Positions 21,392 through 32,736 of a DNA stretch of 64,000 nt are shown one piece after another (the stretch's first letter is position 1; every line of letters begins with the position of its first letter). The notes under the pieces were generated by a model. That model made no database searches, was not told where the DNA came from, and was given only the letters and a program-made list of their open reading frames with translations. Position numbers and translations under genes: made by a program. Source of the DNA: Posidonia oceanica (Eukaryota > Streptophyta > Magnoliopsida > Alismatales > Posidoniaceae); contig JAZBRS010000075.1 in the NCBI GenBank assembly GCA_037176725.1, positions 74,464,001-74,528,000 on the forward strand, read 5' to 3'.

Positions 21392-21711
21392 ATTGGCCGC
21401 TCCAGTTTTGGCGCCTAATGTGGCAACCCAGTCAGCCCAAAACTTTCTTTATTTGGCCAAATCCAAAAATCGCTGTTTGCCTTCTTTGGATCCTGTTGAC
21501 CGGTCAAAGCCATCAAAGCTGAGTTAAACTCACTTAATGACTCCTTAATTGGAGAATCTTCCTTTATCCCGGCAGTTATGCCTCGGAAGTCGTTATACGC
21601 TGGGACTCCCGCTTATAACGTTATACGTTGGTTTTCCAGTGTATAACATTTCTGAAACAGGAAATTCTACTGACTTGGCCTTTGTGTCCTTTTTTGTTCC
21701 TTCCCTGCTTC

Positions 21712-21718
21712 TATAAAA
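21712..21718 (+). promoter_or_regulatory. TATA box of the B1 5' LTR
   Basis: TATAAAA in a CTTCTATAAAAGC context, conserved at 29485-29491 (3' LTR), about 57320-57326 (minus, solo LTR) and 60314-60320 (B3). Conservation in four LTRs supports a core promoter. Confidence 0.75.
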
Positions 21719-22439
21719 GCAGCGGTACCCTCACAGGGTTAAGGGCCAGATTTTTGGAACTCACATGCTTTCTTGAGATTAAAAGATTTTTAGAAAAGTG
21801 AGGTCTTCGAGAAGTGAAAGAGCGAAGGGAGATTTTGAAAGGCGGAAAGTTGTCGAAGGAGCTTGAGTTTCCCTTTGTCATTGTTGACATCACGTCAACG
21901 TGTTTTGCACTCCGTGCATAGATAAAGGGGACTCTATTTTATTGTTTTCTTTTCCTTTTCATACCACATATTTAATTCCACAGCATAATCAAGTATTTTT
22001 GAGTTCATATATTGTTGTAGCTAAGCATACATTTTTATTAGTTGCAACCGGGGGGATCAAACCCCTCGGGTACGTATTTCATTACGTTTCCCCTTTTTCT
22101 TTTTTATTTATTCTGGATAGGTTACTACACCGTATTGATCCTTTGCATTATTTTTATTTGTTCTGCTAACATGTATCATACGAGGAAGAATAAAGAAGAA
22201 GAAGCTCACCAAGCACGGCCACCCTTGGGCAACGCTGGCATTGTCCCAAGGTAGCTGAACTCGCAACCATATCACATCTCCCCAAGGCGTCTCGAGGGCC
22301 GGCGAAAGTAAACCGAGAGTGGCGATTACACCAATTCCATCACCTGTGGAGTGACGAAGTTGGATACAAAAGGGGACCCCGAGAAAGAGCAAATAGAACA
22401 AAAAACAAGCCTCTTCTCCTCCAAAACCCCATATCCATA

Positions 22440-23976
22440 GTCTGGCGATTACGGTGGGACCGTTAGAAGTGCCCCCGTGCAAGGTGAGTAATTTCTTTCT
22501 TCTTCTTCTTCTTCCTTGTTATCTTCATTTCTAGTTTTTTGTTAGTTTTTTTTTTCATAAGTTTTTAGGTAGCGGTGAAATTCTTCGTAGTGTTTTGAGG
22601 CGCTGTGACCCTTCTCGTTTTTTCTCATGTCCAAATAACTGAAATCACCTCCCCTTTTCTCTTGGATTCTCAGGAGTGGAGGTGGTTTGTAAAAGCCATT
22701 ATTTTTCTGCAAAAAACTCTGTCAGTACGTTATATGCGTGAACTGGCGCGTCTAACATTAGACGTTCCATTCACTGCGTCTAACGACCACTGAACAGAAA
22801 CATTTCTGTTTTAAATTTTTTCTTAGCTTTCTTTTTATAACTGGCGCAAAGACTGAGGTGTTAGGTGATCGGCTTTGACGTAGGGACCGAAATCTCATTT
22901 TCTTTTGGGTGCTTTACTAAAAACAAATAAAAATCGAATTTTTCTGAATGACTTGTATGGCCCTATTTAGGGAACTAATTTGATTGTGTCTTTTTTTGGA
23001 TTACACAAAGTAACCACTTGAATCCTGAGTACCTCTGTTGCAAAGGACTTAAGAGAGGTGTTCGTGTTGTAACTTGCTTTCACAAGGGGCACTCTTCTCT
23101 CCCTTACTCCGTGTGGAAGTAAGTTAGAAACCCAAGTCTAGATTTGTATTCTTCCCCCCTTCGGTGGTTTGTTTATTTTATTTTGTTGATACGTGAGAGA
23201 CCCGATTAATCCTGAGTACGCTGGGCTCTACCTCTATGGGGTAGGGACATAAGTGTATTCGGGCTCCCCCTAACATCCTCAGGTGTTGAGGTAGGGGGTA
23301 GTACCAAAAAAAATATTTACCCATTTTGTGAGGATCCATAGAAATCCTTGAAAAAAAAAAGCCATACCCAAGCCTTAAGGTACCCTAAGAGCTACGCAGG
23401 TTTAAGACACTAATCTCAAAGCGAAAACATAAGTCAAAATTTTAAATCGCTGCCTGAACGTGTTTCTGTGAAGTTTTCTGAAACAAGGTGTTAGACGCTG
23501 AAATCTCTGCGTCTAACGTTAGACGCAGGAAATAGCACGTCTAACACATTCTTTTCTTGGCTGCTTATTTTTAGCTTTTCTGTGTGGATTAATTGCAGGG
23601 TAAAACATTGAAAAAAAAAACCATAAACAGGACAGTAGCAGTTTTATATTCAATTTTTACTTTTTAGGAGCCTGTATTAAATCGCAAAATTTTGTAATTT
23701 TCTTTTTTTTGTAAGTACTTGTAACTCTTCCATTATATATAAAAAAAAGGGAAAAGAGAGAAAGAAAAAGAAAAAAAGGAAAAAAAAAAGAGAGAGAGAA
23801 AACAAAAAAAGAAAAAAAAGGAGAGAGAGAAAAAAAAGGAAAAGAGAAGACAGGAAAGGAACAAAGGAATACTGTTGAGGGTGTTGTACACGTGAATTAC
23901 TGTGTCCAACGTTGTATGCGCATTTTGAGGCGTATTACACCCTGAATCAAATTCCAACTCATTTTCAAAAGTTGCT
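22440..23976 (+). other. B1 leader (5' untranslated region) with primer-binding site
   Basis: A primer-binding-site-like TGGCGATTACGGTGGGAC lies at 22443-22460, three bases after the LTR and close to the tRNA-Arg type site of Ogre elements. A strong splice-donor-like sequence (AAG before GTGAGTAA) follows at 22483/22484 and is conserved in B3; a possible acceptor TTGCAG ends at 23598. GTTAGACGC/GCGTCTAAC inverted motifs lie at 23490-23545. Before gag there is an A/G-only tract (about 23745-23865). No gene seen. Confidence 0.7.
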
Positions 23977-25175
23977 ATGATGCTGAACCAAACATTTGAA
24001 GCTGAACATTCATAAAGAGGCCAGACTAAAGTGCCTAAGGAGGAACCTATCATGAAGATGTTCCATCCAACCACTGGAGAAGAAATGGATCCCGACTCGA
24101 TCCAATATCAAGCCGTGTGTCGCTTCCTTTACATCAACACGAACCAACTGGCCCAACAGGCATATCAAATCAACAAGATCTCCATCATGGTCAATACCTC
24201 TCTGGTGAAGGACTACGAAGGCCCGTCGCAAACCACATCCCTGAAGGTCTATACCAAGGACATCTTGGAAATGCACCGCCGGACAGCGAACACCATGAGC
24301 AGAGAAACGACCCCAATGGAATATTCCAAACAAGGGGCCATCCTTGGTTCTTTGAGCAATCACAGCAGCAGCCACATGGCCAGTATAAAGGACGAGTCAA
24401 CCCATTGTTCTCCTGTCAACCAGAACGGCTCCCTCAGGCTATAAATTCAAATGCTTAAGCAACTCAGATAGGCATCACCGACTTGGCAGAAATGAGGAAG
24501 ATGCTTAGCGCATTAGGAATTCACACTCAAGCTCCACCTTCCTTTGATATGGGCAAGTTCCCTCCCTTTCGGCTACCTTCGGGCTTCAAATATCCTAAGA
24601 TGCCCCGATTTGATGGAACTACGAATCCTCAAAGCCACATTATGAGATTCCAAATGGAGGTCGCGCCTTACTGCCATGACTTAGGGCTCCTTATCCACAT
24701 GTTCTTCTATTTCCTTGAAGGAGAGCCCATGGAATGATTCATGTCACTGAGAAAGGAAGAATTAAGCAGTTTCAAGTAAATTCAAGAAAACTTCCTGCTC
24801 AAGTACCAGTATAAGGTGGAGCCCAAGCCAACCTTCTTCGACTTGGCAAAAGAAATGATGAAACCTAGCGAAAACTGGTTCACTTATGCCAATCGGTGGA
24901 GAGATATGGCTGCAAGATCAGGTCTAGAAATCCTAGAAAAACAAATGGTCCAAAAGCTGATAGCAAACACCACAGGACCAATGAAGAAAGGACTTGCCAA
25001 TGCCTACTGTCCATCCATTTCAGCATTATATGAGGTGGCAGCATCTGTCTGGGAGAATATCCATGAATTTGAAGAGCCACAACCGATTGAAGATGATATT
25101 GAAGATGACATCGATCAAACCATGGTTAATCAAATTCAAGGAATGTGCAACAACTATTATGGCGATGAAATGTAA
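23977..25175 (+). pseudogene. B1 gag, decayed
   Basis: Starts at the paired ATGATG, the same start as in B2 and B3. Gag forms the virus-like particle. The recognisable core (about 24483-25130) includes FPPFRLPSGFKYPKMPRFDG, the HIMRFQMEVAPYCHDLG segment, and later FDLAKEMMKPSENWFTYA and AYCPSISALYEVAASV; these match B2, C1 and B3. Stops occur early (TAA near 24015), at about 24442, 24735 and 24777, with frame changes, so no full-length protein is made. The zinc knuckle seen in B2 and C1 is not found here. Confidence is high for gag identity, moderate for the exact ends. Confidence 0.85.
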
Positions 25176-25424
25176 CAATGGAGGCAACCACAACCCATTC
25201 CATGTTTGTGGCAAGCTCCAGCCTAGCCAGTATTGCACCACGTGCCACGACCAGCATTGCACCAAGTGCCACAGCCAGCGCTACACCAAGAGCTAGTAAC
25301 TGCACAGGTGCTAAGAGTACAACAAGCTCAACCAACATGGAGGCATCAACCTCTGACACGCTCAAGCAAGCCAATAAAATATATGGAGGAGGTCAAGACA
25401 CCACTCTTGCAAGGCAGTTGAAAT

Positions 25425-26180
25425 ATGTGGGGCATTTTCAAGAAAGACAAGCCATTGCCAATGCCTGACACTAAGCCAGAGCCAATGCTAGAGCCAGCAC
25501 CTAAGCTAGAGCAAGAACCATTGTCAATGCCCGACCCTGAGCCAGAGCCAATGCCAGAGCTAGCACCCGAGCTAGAGCAAGAACCATTGCCAATGCCCGA
25601 CCCTGAGCCAGAGCCAATGCCAGAGCTAGCCTCCGAGCTAGAGCAAGAACCATTGCCAATGCCCGACCCTGAGCCAGAGCCAATGCTAGAGCCAGCACCC
25701 GAGCTAGAGCAAGAACCATTGCCAATGCCCGACCCTGAGCCAAAGCCAATGCCAGAGCCAGCACCTGTACTAGAGCCCGTGCCCATGCCAGAGCAAGTAC
25801 CCGCGCCAGAGCCAATGCGAGAGATGATGTCAGTGCCACCAAAGGCATCCAACCCAGATGTTGTGACGACAGAGCTAGGGGTAGAGAATGAGCTTACTGT
25901 GCTTTCCTATGTCAAGGAACTGCTGCTTCATCCACCTAGGCCTCCTGACATATCAGTTTGTGGAAAGTGTATCCCTGCCATGAAATGGTGCCCATGTAAG
26001 CACATGCTAAAGAAGCAGATTCCGTGCATCAACAGGGTCAACTTTGCTCGCAAGCCAAAAATCAAAAGGATGCCCCAACTAATGTGGCTTGCAACGCAAG
26101 GGGCAGAGCACCGTGCTCATCCATCAGGCCGCCCTCCTCTCTCAGGACGAGGCACGGATTTCGTGTTTGACACCGGTTAG
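25425..26180 (+). CDS. B1 acidic Pro/Glu repeat protein with a Cys-rich end (unknown)
   Basis: A 251-codon open frame. Residues about 10-130 are five imperfect repeats of 22-24 residues built on [18 protein letters not shown]. The C-terminal third holds [13 protein letters not shown], then KKQIPC, a possible metal-binding cluster, and a basic stretch [12 protein letters not shown]. It lies between the gag relic and the pol deletion junction, where other copies have the rear of gag or the protease linker. No family recognised. The frame has survived although the neighbouring gag is broken; a DNA tandem repeat kept in phase could explain this without selection. Whether it is translated is unknown. 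Confidence 0.5.
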   Translation: MWGIFKKDKPLPMPDTKPEPMLEPAPKLEQEPLSMPDPEPEPMPELAPELEQEPLPMPDPEPEPMPELASELEQEPLPMPDPEPEPMLEPAPELEQEPLPMPDPEPKPMPEPAPVLEPVPMPEQVPAPEPMREMMSVPPKASNPDVVTTELGVENELTVLSYVKELLLHPPRPPDISVCGKCIPAMKWCPCKHMLKKQIPCINRVNFARKPKIKRMPQLMWLATQGAEHRAHPSGRPPLSGRGTDFVFDTG

Positions 26181-26345
26181 GGAGCCGGAAGCGAGAGGCC
26201 TCTACTGATGGAGGCTACACTAGGGGCATCCCCCTAGCTATTGTGAATAAACTTCATCTTTATTTTCCTGTTTTTCTTTTATCTTGTTCAAGCTTGAAAA
26301 ATACGTAAATAAAACACATCCCTTCACGTAATAAAGTGTAATTTA
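26181..26345 (+). other. B1 pol deletion junction
   Basis: CCTCTACTGATGGAGG...ACTAGGGGCATCCCCC at about 26200-26235 corresponds to B2 42450-42485, the start of a probable intron between protease and RT. About 125 bases of AT-rich filler follow, then integrase C-terminus. RT, RNase H and most of integrase are missing. C1 has the same join. Confidence 0.7.
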
Positions 26346-26519
26346 ATGAGAAGGAATTTCCTTCCACGCAAGCATGGGAAGCTGAGACCAGATTGGGAAG
26401 GACCATACTTGGTGGTTGAGGCATATCCGGGCAATGCCTATTTGTTTGGCCAAAGAGGATGGCACTAGGCTTGAATATCCCTGGAATGCGTTGCACCTCA
26501 AACGGTACTACCCTTGACA
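26346..26519 (+). pseudogene. B1 integrase C-terminal relic
   Basis: Reads HGKLRPDWEGPYLVVEAYPG after RKHG, matching the B2 integrase end at about 58935-59000. It includes the GPY motif of gypsy integrase C-termini. A frame change follows the PGNAY segment. No catalytic residues remain. Confidence 0.85.
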
Positions 26520-27840
26520 TGCACACAGAGCCACTAGATTGCCCGTGCTTGAGGACCTACTATTTCGAAAGCCTAAGAGTCATACCGTAGCCTCACCTCA
26601 CCAACACCTTGTGGGAGAAGGAGGGAAAATGGTCCAACACTGAGATAGAGGTAAATCATAAGAAGCCCCCTCCCAATTCATGAACAATAAGTCTGCACAC
26701 ATCCCTTGAGTCAGACACGTTACCCTAATACAAATCGGGTAGGTGTCTAAGGTCAAAACTTAGAAGCATAGACAAGAGGGGAGTGTACCAAATAGAAGAG
26801 TGTCTCGGTCTGTCAAGGAACAAGTATCCATTGGCCGAGCACTCAAATGGGGTGAGACTACTTGCTAAAATACCTAGGAAAAAAAAAGGAAGAAAAGAAG
26901 ACAGCAAAGAAGCTGTCCATGTGCAAGAAAAGAAAGAGAATGGAAAAGAAGGCAGCAATGAAGCTGTCCAAGAGTCAAAACTGAAAAGCTGGGGAAATAC
27001 TAGGCGCAGTAGGAATCAACCTTGAATTGGGAGGGGTATAGGCTTCAAATCTTTAACCAAAATCTTAGGATAGGACATTTACCTTCCTTCCATCCACATC
27101 CTGCACTGTACACTAAGAGGCAAGGGACAGAAGCCTAGGCGTAGGGACTGTTAGGCGCCAAAGCAAGCCTGAAGCATCCATTGCTCTAAGATGCATAAGG
27201 GATTCAATTATCAAGGTTTCCCGACCAAGAGGTCTCCTATTTCTCAACTCCTTGGAAGATTCTTCTTCTCCCAAAAAATCCAAAAAAATGATAAAACCAA
27301 AATTCCAAAAGAATTATAAAACAAAAATCCAAAAAATGAGAAAACCAAAAATCCAAAAAATGAGAAAAACCAAAAAATCCAAAAAAATGATAGCAAAAGA
27401 TAAAACATCTAAAAATAGTGAGTAGGGTAAAATCTACCCAACCAACATCACCTCAAAAAACTGATAACAAGTAGGCCGATGATGCAAAATGTAGGAAATT
27501 TAATGACTCTGCGTCGTACTTGACCCCTGCTATTCAGGACGGTCATTTGGTATTCGCCTGCAAGCCAAGGTTGGGATCTCGAGAAGAGACAGCCCCTCGT
27601 CTGGCATGCCATCTTTAGACAACAAAGTTGAGGCCAAAGCTCGTTATCCAAAAACCTAATATTCGTTTGTTTATTTCATGTTAATTATTTCTTTATGCTT
27701 ACTTTGGACTAGGGGCGATAATAACCCTAGATGGAATAACAAGTTTGCCAAGATTGTGCAGAAAAATCTTTCCAGCGTTGGACGCAGAAACCGCAGTAGA
27801 TAACGTTATCCGCGCCATATCACGCGTATAACGTTTTAAA
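26520..27840 (+). other. B1 region downstream of integrase; no gene seen
   Basis: Matches B2 59086-59724 in its first part, including an approximately 60-base repeat with AGAAGCTGTCCATG/AAGAAAAGAAAGAGAATGG (about 26895-26980). A block of 20-base ATCCAAAAAATGA(G/T)AAAACC repeats lies at 27270-27400. 27410-27740 is homologous to C1 33440-33770 in inverted orientation. Near 27778-27835 are degenerate GTTGGACGC and CGTATAACG inverted motifs. Confidence 0.65.
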
Positions 27841-28140
27841 GCAAAAGGCACCCCAGAGCATAACCGGGTCACCAAAGCAAAGAACCCCGGAGCAAAACCG
27901 GGATACCAAAGCAAAGATCCTCGGAGCCTAACCGGGACACCAAAGCAAAGATCCCCGGAGCATGATCGGGACACCAAAGCAAAAGATCCCCGGAGCATAG
28001 CCGGGATATCAAAGCAAAGATCCCCGGAGCATAACCAGGATACAAAAGCAAAGATCCCCAGAGCACAATCGGGATAACAAAGCAAAACAATCCAACAACA
28101 GGTACCCCGGAGCACAACCAGGTCAACAAAGCAAAGCCAA
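27841..28140 (+). repeat. B1 3'-region tandem array (about 33-37 bp units)
   Basis: About eight units with core CCAAAGCAAAGATCCCCGG followed by AGCATAACCGGGATA. The array sequence is unlike the main C1 arrays although the flanking sequence is shared, so arrays have been replaced between the two elements. Confidence 0.9.
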
Positions 28141-28883
28141 CGGTATTAGTGGACTCATCGTTCATTGATTCCGGATCACGAGATGATGGTCTCTGTCGAG
28201 AATGTAGGCAACATTCAATGAAAGGACACCTAATTGTGACAAATAGAGCCAACGCGGTCGACAGAGAAGAGATCATTTCTCCTTTTGCCTGGGAGCATCA
28301 TGGACCTCTCGCTCACCAACCCGCGTATAATGAGACGACGGTCCCCTGGGAGAGTGTAGGCTACGCTCGAGGAAAGGGCACCTGATCATGACAAATTACA
28401 TTCACGCATGTGTCAGTCCGCCTTAGGTGGTGAGAAAAATTTCTGAGCCAACCCGGTATACAAATTAAAGTCGGTAATGATGGAGGAACCTCATTATCTA
28501 GGGTCATGCATTGCATATCATGACCCCTTCTTTCGCATTCCCATCAGCACGCATCCATGCATAGCACATTCTATTGCATTCGCATTGTATTGCATTCACA
28601 TTGAGTGGTCGTCGGAAACATTAGCTATCCATCTCTTAGTTTGACTCCCGCGGGCAATTCCCATGGCATGTCGTTAGTTTGACCCCCGCGGGCAATTCCC
28701 GTGGCATGTCGTTAGTTTGTTCCCCTTGGGCAATCCACTTGGCCGTATTTCTTTAGCCGACCCTCTTTGTGTCTCGTCCAAGCTTGGTGGCAGTAGGCAT
28801 TGGATTTCATTTAGGATCTCCAGGTAGCGCCACACGGGGTTATCGTCTCGCATTGTAGATAGATTCGTGCCGAAGCCATCTTT
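28141..28883 (+). other. B1 3' region before the purine tract
   Basis: No gene seen. It aligns inverted with C1 17784-18750. Near 28645-28730 there are three short GCGGGCAATTCCC(A/G)TGGCATG units, relics of the array type found in C1. Confidence 0.6.
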
Positions 28884-28897
28884 AAGGAGGGGCAATC
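28884..28897 (+). promoter_or_regulatory. B1 polypurine tract
   Basis: AAGGAGGGGCAATC directly before the 3' LTR start TGTAGATACC; the same layout is seen for A1 and C1. Confidence 0.8.
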
Positions 28898-30212
28898 TGT
28901 AGATACCCCGTTTTGGCACTCCCTTCATGTTAGTATAGTCTTTGCATTAGGTTGTTCTTAGAAGCCCTTCGTCCGATCCAGAATGTCTCACTCGAGCCAA
29001 ATGTTTTCTCTCCAGTCCAAAATGTTATCCCCATATAAGCACCAAGTGTCGGCAACTTGATTGTTCTTCATGTCTTGACCAAATTTGGAAATTGAACTGA
29101 CTAAGGGTGTTGTACATGAGCTTCTCAGCGTACAAGGTTGGCCGTTGGTTTTCCAGCGGCTAACATTGGCCGCTCTAGTTTCAGCGCCCAACGTGGCAAC
29201 CCAGTCAACCCAAAACTTTCTTTATTTGGCCAAATCAAGAAATCGTTTTTGCCTTCTTTGGATCCTGTTGATCGGTCAAAGCCATCAAAGCTGAGTTAAA
29301 CTCACTTAATGACTCCTTAATTGGAGAATCTTCCTTTATCCTGACAGTTATGCCTCGGAGGTCGTTATACGCTGGGACACCTGCTTATAACGTTATACGC
29401 TGGTTTTTCCAGTGTATAACACTTCTCAAACAGGAAATTTTGCTGACTTGGCCTTTGTGTCCTTCTTTATTCCTCCCTTGCTTCTATAAAAGCTGGGGTA
29501 CCCCCACAGGGTTGAGAGTCGGATTTTTGGAACTCACATGCTTTCTTGAGATTAAAAATTTTTTAGAAAAGTGAGGTCTTGGAGAAGTGAAAGAGCGAAG
29601 GGAGATTTTGAAAGGCGGAAAGTTGTCGAAAGAGCTTGAGTTTTCCTTTGTCGTTGTTGACATCACGTCAACGTGTTTTGCACTCCGTGCATAGATAAAG
29701 GGGACTCTATTTTATTGTTTTCTTTTCCTTTTCATACAACATATTTAATTCCATAGCATAATCAAGCATTTTTGAGTTCATATATTGTTGTAGTTAAGCA
29801 TACATTTTTATTAGTTGCAACCGGGGGGATCAACCCCCTTGGGTACGTATTTCATTACGTTTCCCCTTTTTCTTTTTTATTTATTCTGGATAGGTTACTA
29901 CACCGTATTGATCCTTTGCATTATTTTTATTTGTTCTGCTAACATGTATCATACGAGGAAGAATAAAGAAGAAGAAGCTCACGAAGCACGGCCACCCTTG
30001 GGCAACGCTGGCGTTGTCCCAAGGTAGCTGAACCCGCAACCATATCACATCTCCGCAAGGCATCTCGAGGGCCGGCAAAAGGAAACCGAGAGTGGCGATC
30101 ACACCAATTCCATCACCTATGGAATGACGGAGTTGGATACAAAAGGGGACCTCGAGAAAGAGCAAATAGAACAAAAAACAAGCCTCTTCTCCTCCAAAAC
30201 CCCATATCCACA
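28898..30212 (+). mobile_element. B1 3' LTR (family B, 1315 bp)
   Basis: Begins TGTAGATACCCCG, ends ATATCCACA, and is the same length as the 5' LTR. TATA box at 29485-29491. Followed by GGGCT, the right target-site copy, and then the rest of PMD exon 1. Confidence 0.93.
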
Positions 30213-30217
30213 GGGCT
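30213..30217. repeat. B1 target-site duplication, right copy
   Basis: GGGCT, against GGGCC at 21120-21124. Confidence 0.75.
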
Positions 30218-32736
30218 GAGCTTGCGGTAGCTGCACTGGCGCCCAGAGGACAGGTAATCGCACTTTCCATTCGAATTCAATTTATTATCATATTTGACTT
30301 GCTCTGACAATTTTCCTCCCTCTTGCAGAGTCGGGCTCCTGCCGTCGTGCATTGCCACTGGGGTCAGGTCCTCATGTGCTACCGGATGTTGGCGCCTTTC
30401 CAGCACGAGCAGTTTCGACAGATGGGGTTTGGACACTTCCTGTCCATTCCTCTTTTCCAGCTTGAGTTGGGGCTTTTGGAGTCTATAGCGGAGCGCTACC
30501 ACCACCATACGAGTTTGTTCGTGACCTGGGTTGGCGAGTTCGTCCTTTCTTTGGAGGACATGGTTCGGCTGACCGGACTTGAGATGATAGGACGTCCAGT
30601 GATCGGCTCAGTGCACTCAGACTATACCTCTATGATGGCAGAGTTAGTAGGGAGGAGGATAGTCATGTACGGGTCGTGTCTCTTCCTTCCTTCCTCGGCA
30701 GTACTCCGGGTCGAGGATTCTCGAGAGACAGCGACGGAGCCTGGGGAGGACGCCGATTAGCAGCTCTGCGCCTTTCTTCTGGTTTTGTTCGGGGACTTGC
30801 TTTTCAACCACGCCACTTCGCAGGTTTCAGCAGTGTTCCTGCCCCTGCTTGCCGACCTGGACCGAGTCGGGGAGTATGCTTGGGGAGCTGCCAGCATGTC
30901 CTTTCTGTATTCGATCCTCTTTAAGTTTTCCGACAGCAGTTCTCGTCAGCTTGGCGGGAATCTGTCATTCTTTCAGGTATATAGACTTCCCCTGCTTATT
31001 TAAGCTTCAACATTTTTGCATATTTGATTGATGATTTGCTTTGCTTCTACTTGTAGCTGTGGGTGTGGGACCACTTTACTTTCATGAGGCCTATCCCAGC
31101 TTCAGTGCCTGAGGCGGGGATGCCTTTCCCACGAGGACTGTACTGGAGCGAGGCGGATCGTGCACCTGAGGCGATCGCCGGCCATCGATATGTAGGGCGT
31201 CTCTTCTTTGAGATGTTGGTTCCTGCCCAGGTAATCTTCTTTTCATATGCCCCTGCTGATATATTATTTTTCTTTTGGTTTACTGATTCCCTGTCTGCTT
31301 TACAGGTGATCTGGCGTCCTTACGCCGAGGAAGAGCACGAGGATGTCCCCGAGATAGCTCGGGACCGAGCTATTTTCGACTGGGACATCTTGCTCCACTG
31401 CTGGAACCACTGCCACTTCCAGTAGATCAGCTGGACACTTAGGCAGTTGGGGCGTCGTCAGGCGCAACCCAGAGCTCACCCATTCCGAGTTTGGCGAGAG
31501 ATACAGGGAGGAGGTGGACGCACTCGCCACTGGGTCGACACTTACAGTCCACAGCTGCTGGACTGGATTCAAGGTGACTCCACTACCCCTGTTGATGCAT
31601 CGGCTGAGGACGAGTTGGCTTGGGCCAGGTGGATGGACAACTAGTTCAGCAGGCTCATGATTTTCCATGCTCCCATTTTCTGAGGTGGTTGAACCTTCCT
31701 ATGGGTGACACCGTTCCTGATGTGGCAGCGATGACTGTGGGCGAGCTGCAGGAGTCTGTCCGCTCTCATAGGACACAAATGGAGATAGTAGTGAGTATTT
31801 AGCTTTATGTTTCAATTTGTATTGCTTGTATTTCTTGACAGCTAACTTGTTCGGAACTTGCCCCTTGCAGCTGAGGACTACTGACAAGTACAGTCAGCAC
31901 GAGCGTGACCTGGTTAGGCGCGTTGCTGAGCTGACTGAGGAGGTTGAGCGTCTGCGAGCCTCTGCTTCTCAGGTTTGCATTTATTTTTATACCATAGTTG
32001 TTTGTCTTGAAAATTGTGCTAATCATGCCTCTTTGCTTTTGCAGCCTTCGACCAGCTCTGCCCCTCCACCGGGTCATGCCGAGGAGATTTCCCGCCTTTA
32101 GAGTATGGTAAGTATAGCAGTGTACTTTCCTTTTATATTCTTTATTCAGTTCTGACTATGGTTCTGGCCTTTGCAGATTGATGATCTTCAGAGGGAGCTG
32201 TCTTTTCGGGATGCACGAGTTCAGGAGCTAGAGCGGCAAGTACAGGCTGCTGTTAGTGACCTAGGCTCTACTCGTCAGCTTGCTGAGGAGAGGGCTACTA
32301 AGATTGCTTGGCTTGCTGTGCAGTAGCAACCTCCACCGACGACTGATTCAGTTGCAGATATTACTGAGTTGAGGAGGCAGTTGGAGGCAACTGAGATGGT
32401 ACGACTGGCCTTGCTGTATTTTTGTTCCTTTGTTCCTGTTTGACATTCTGATTGTCCTTTCTGCAGAGTCTGCCTGGTAATGCAGGTGTTGTTGCACAGC
32501 TCGAGGGTGAGGTGAGTCATTATCGGAGGCACGCTTTCGAGACTGCTGTCATTGCAGGACGGCCAATTCCTCCTCCACCGATGCTTGAGCCGAGTCACCA
32601 TTCAGGTAGCCGTCGCTCTCGAGCTGCCTCTAGGGCTCCTTCTAGTGTTTCCGTTCGTTAGTCGCCTCGGCCTCCAACAGCTCCTTCTCCGGTTCCTCCT
32701 TCAGCTCCCGAGGGCGAAGGGGAGAGTGCCCCATAG
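30218..32736 (+). pseudogene. PMD gene, end of exon 1 to exon 8
   Basis: Plant-mobile-domain (aminotransferase-like PMD) protein with a coiled-coil tail. Exons read from splice signals and frame: exon 1 end 30218-30253; 30329-30976; 31057-31230; 31306-31790; 31871-31972; 32045-32107; 32177-32398; 32467-32736. All introns are GT-AG and 68-80 bases. The PMD core (exons 2-3) has FVTWVGEFVLSLEDMVRLTG, then GRPVIG, later LPLLADLDRVGEYAWGAA, and WVWDHF across the second junction. Exon 5 codes a heptad-like coiled coil (RVAELTEEVERLRA). The tail is Pro/Ser-rich. Damage: in-frame stops at 30758-30760 and 31423-31425, a stop plus frame change near 31642, and stops in exons 6, 7 and 8. Introns and domain order show this was a real spliced gene. 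Antisense to C1. Relatives are host MAIN/MAIL proteins and transposon-borne PMD proteins; the molecular function of this copy is unknown. Confidence 0.85.

Larger units (their letters stand above)
21125..22439 (+). mobile_element. B1 5' LTR (family B, 1315 bp)
   Basis: Begins TGTAGATACCCC and ends ATATCCATA (CA changed to TA). A TATA box, TATAAAA, lies at 21712-21718 within CTTCTATAAAAGC. The part before it carries several GTT-NNN-CGC inverted motifs. Small frames in it are not genes. Confidence 0.93.
21125..30212 (+). mobile_element. Element B1: complete pol-less family B retrotransposon
   Basis: 9088 bp with two LTRs of equal length (1315 bp), a primer-binding site, a purine tract and a target-site duplication. 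The body holds a leader, a decayed gag, an acidic repeat protein frame and only the integrase C-terminus; RT, RNase H and the integrase core are absent. By eye the two LTRs differ at about 25 of the first 400 bases, mostly C/T or G/A, so this is not a recent insertion. It must have relied on enzymes from other copies such as relatives of B2. Confidence 0.92.

Noticed and set aside
25346..25852. Minus-strand Gly/Ser-rich frame of 168 codons and Ala/Leu frame of 115 codons
   Set aside because: Shadows of the plus-strand MPDPEPEP repeat.
28674..28928. Minus-strand frame beginning MKGVPKRGIY
   Set aside because: It is the family B LTR start read backwards; the same residues begin the apparent C1 gag frame for the same reason.
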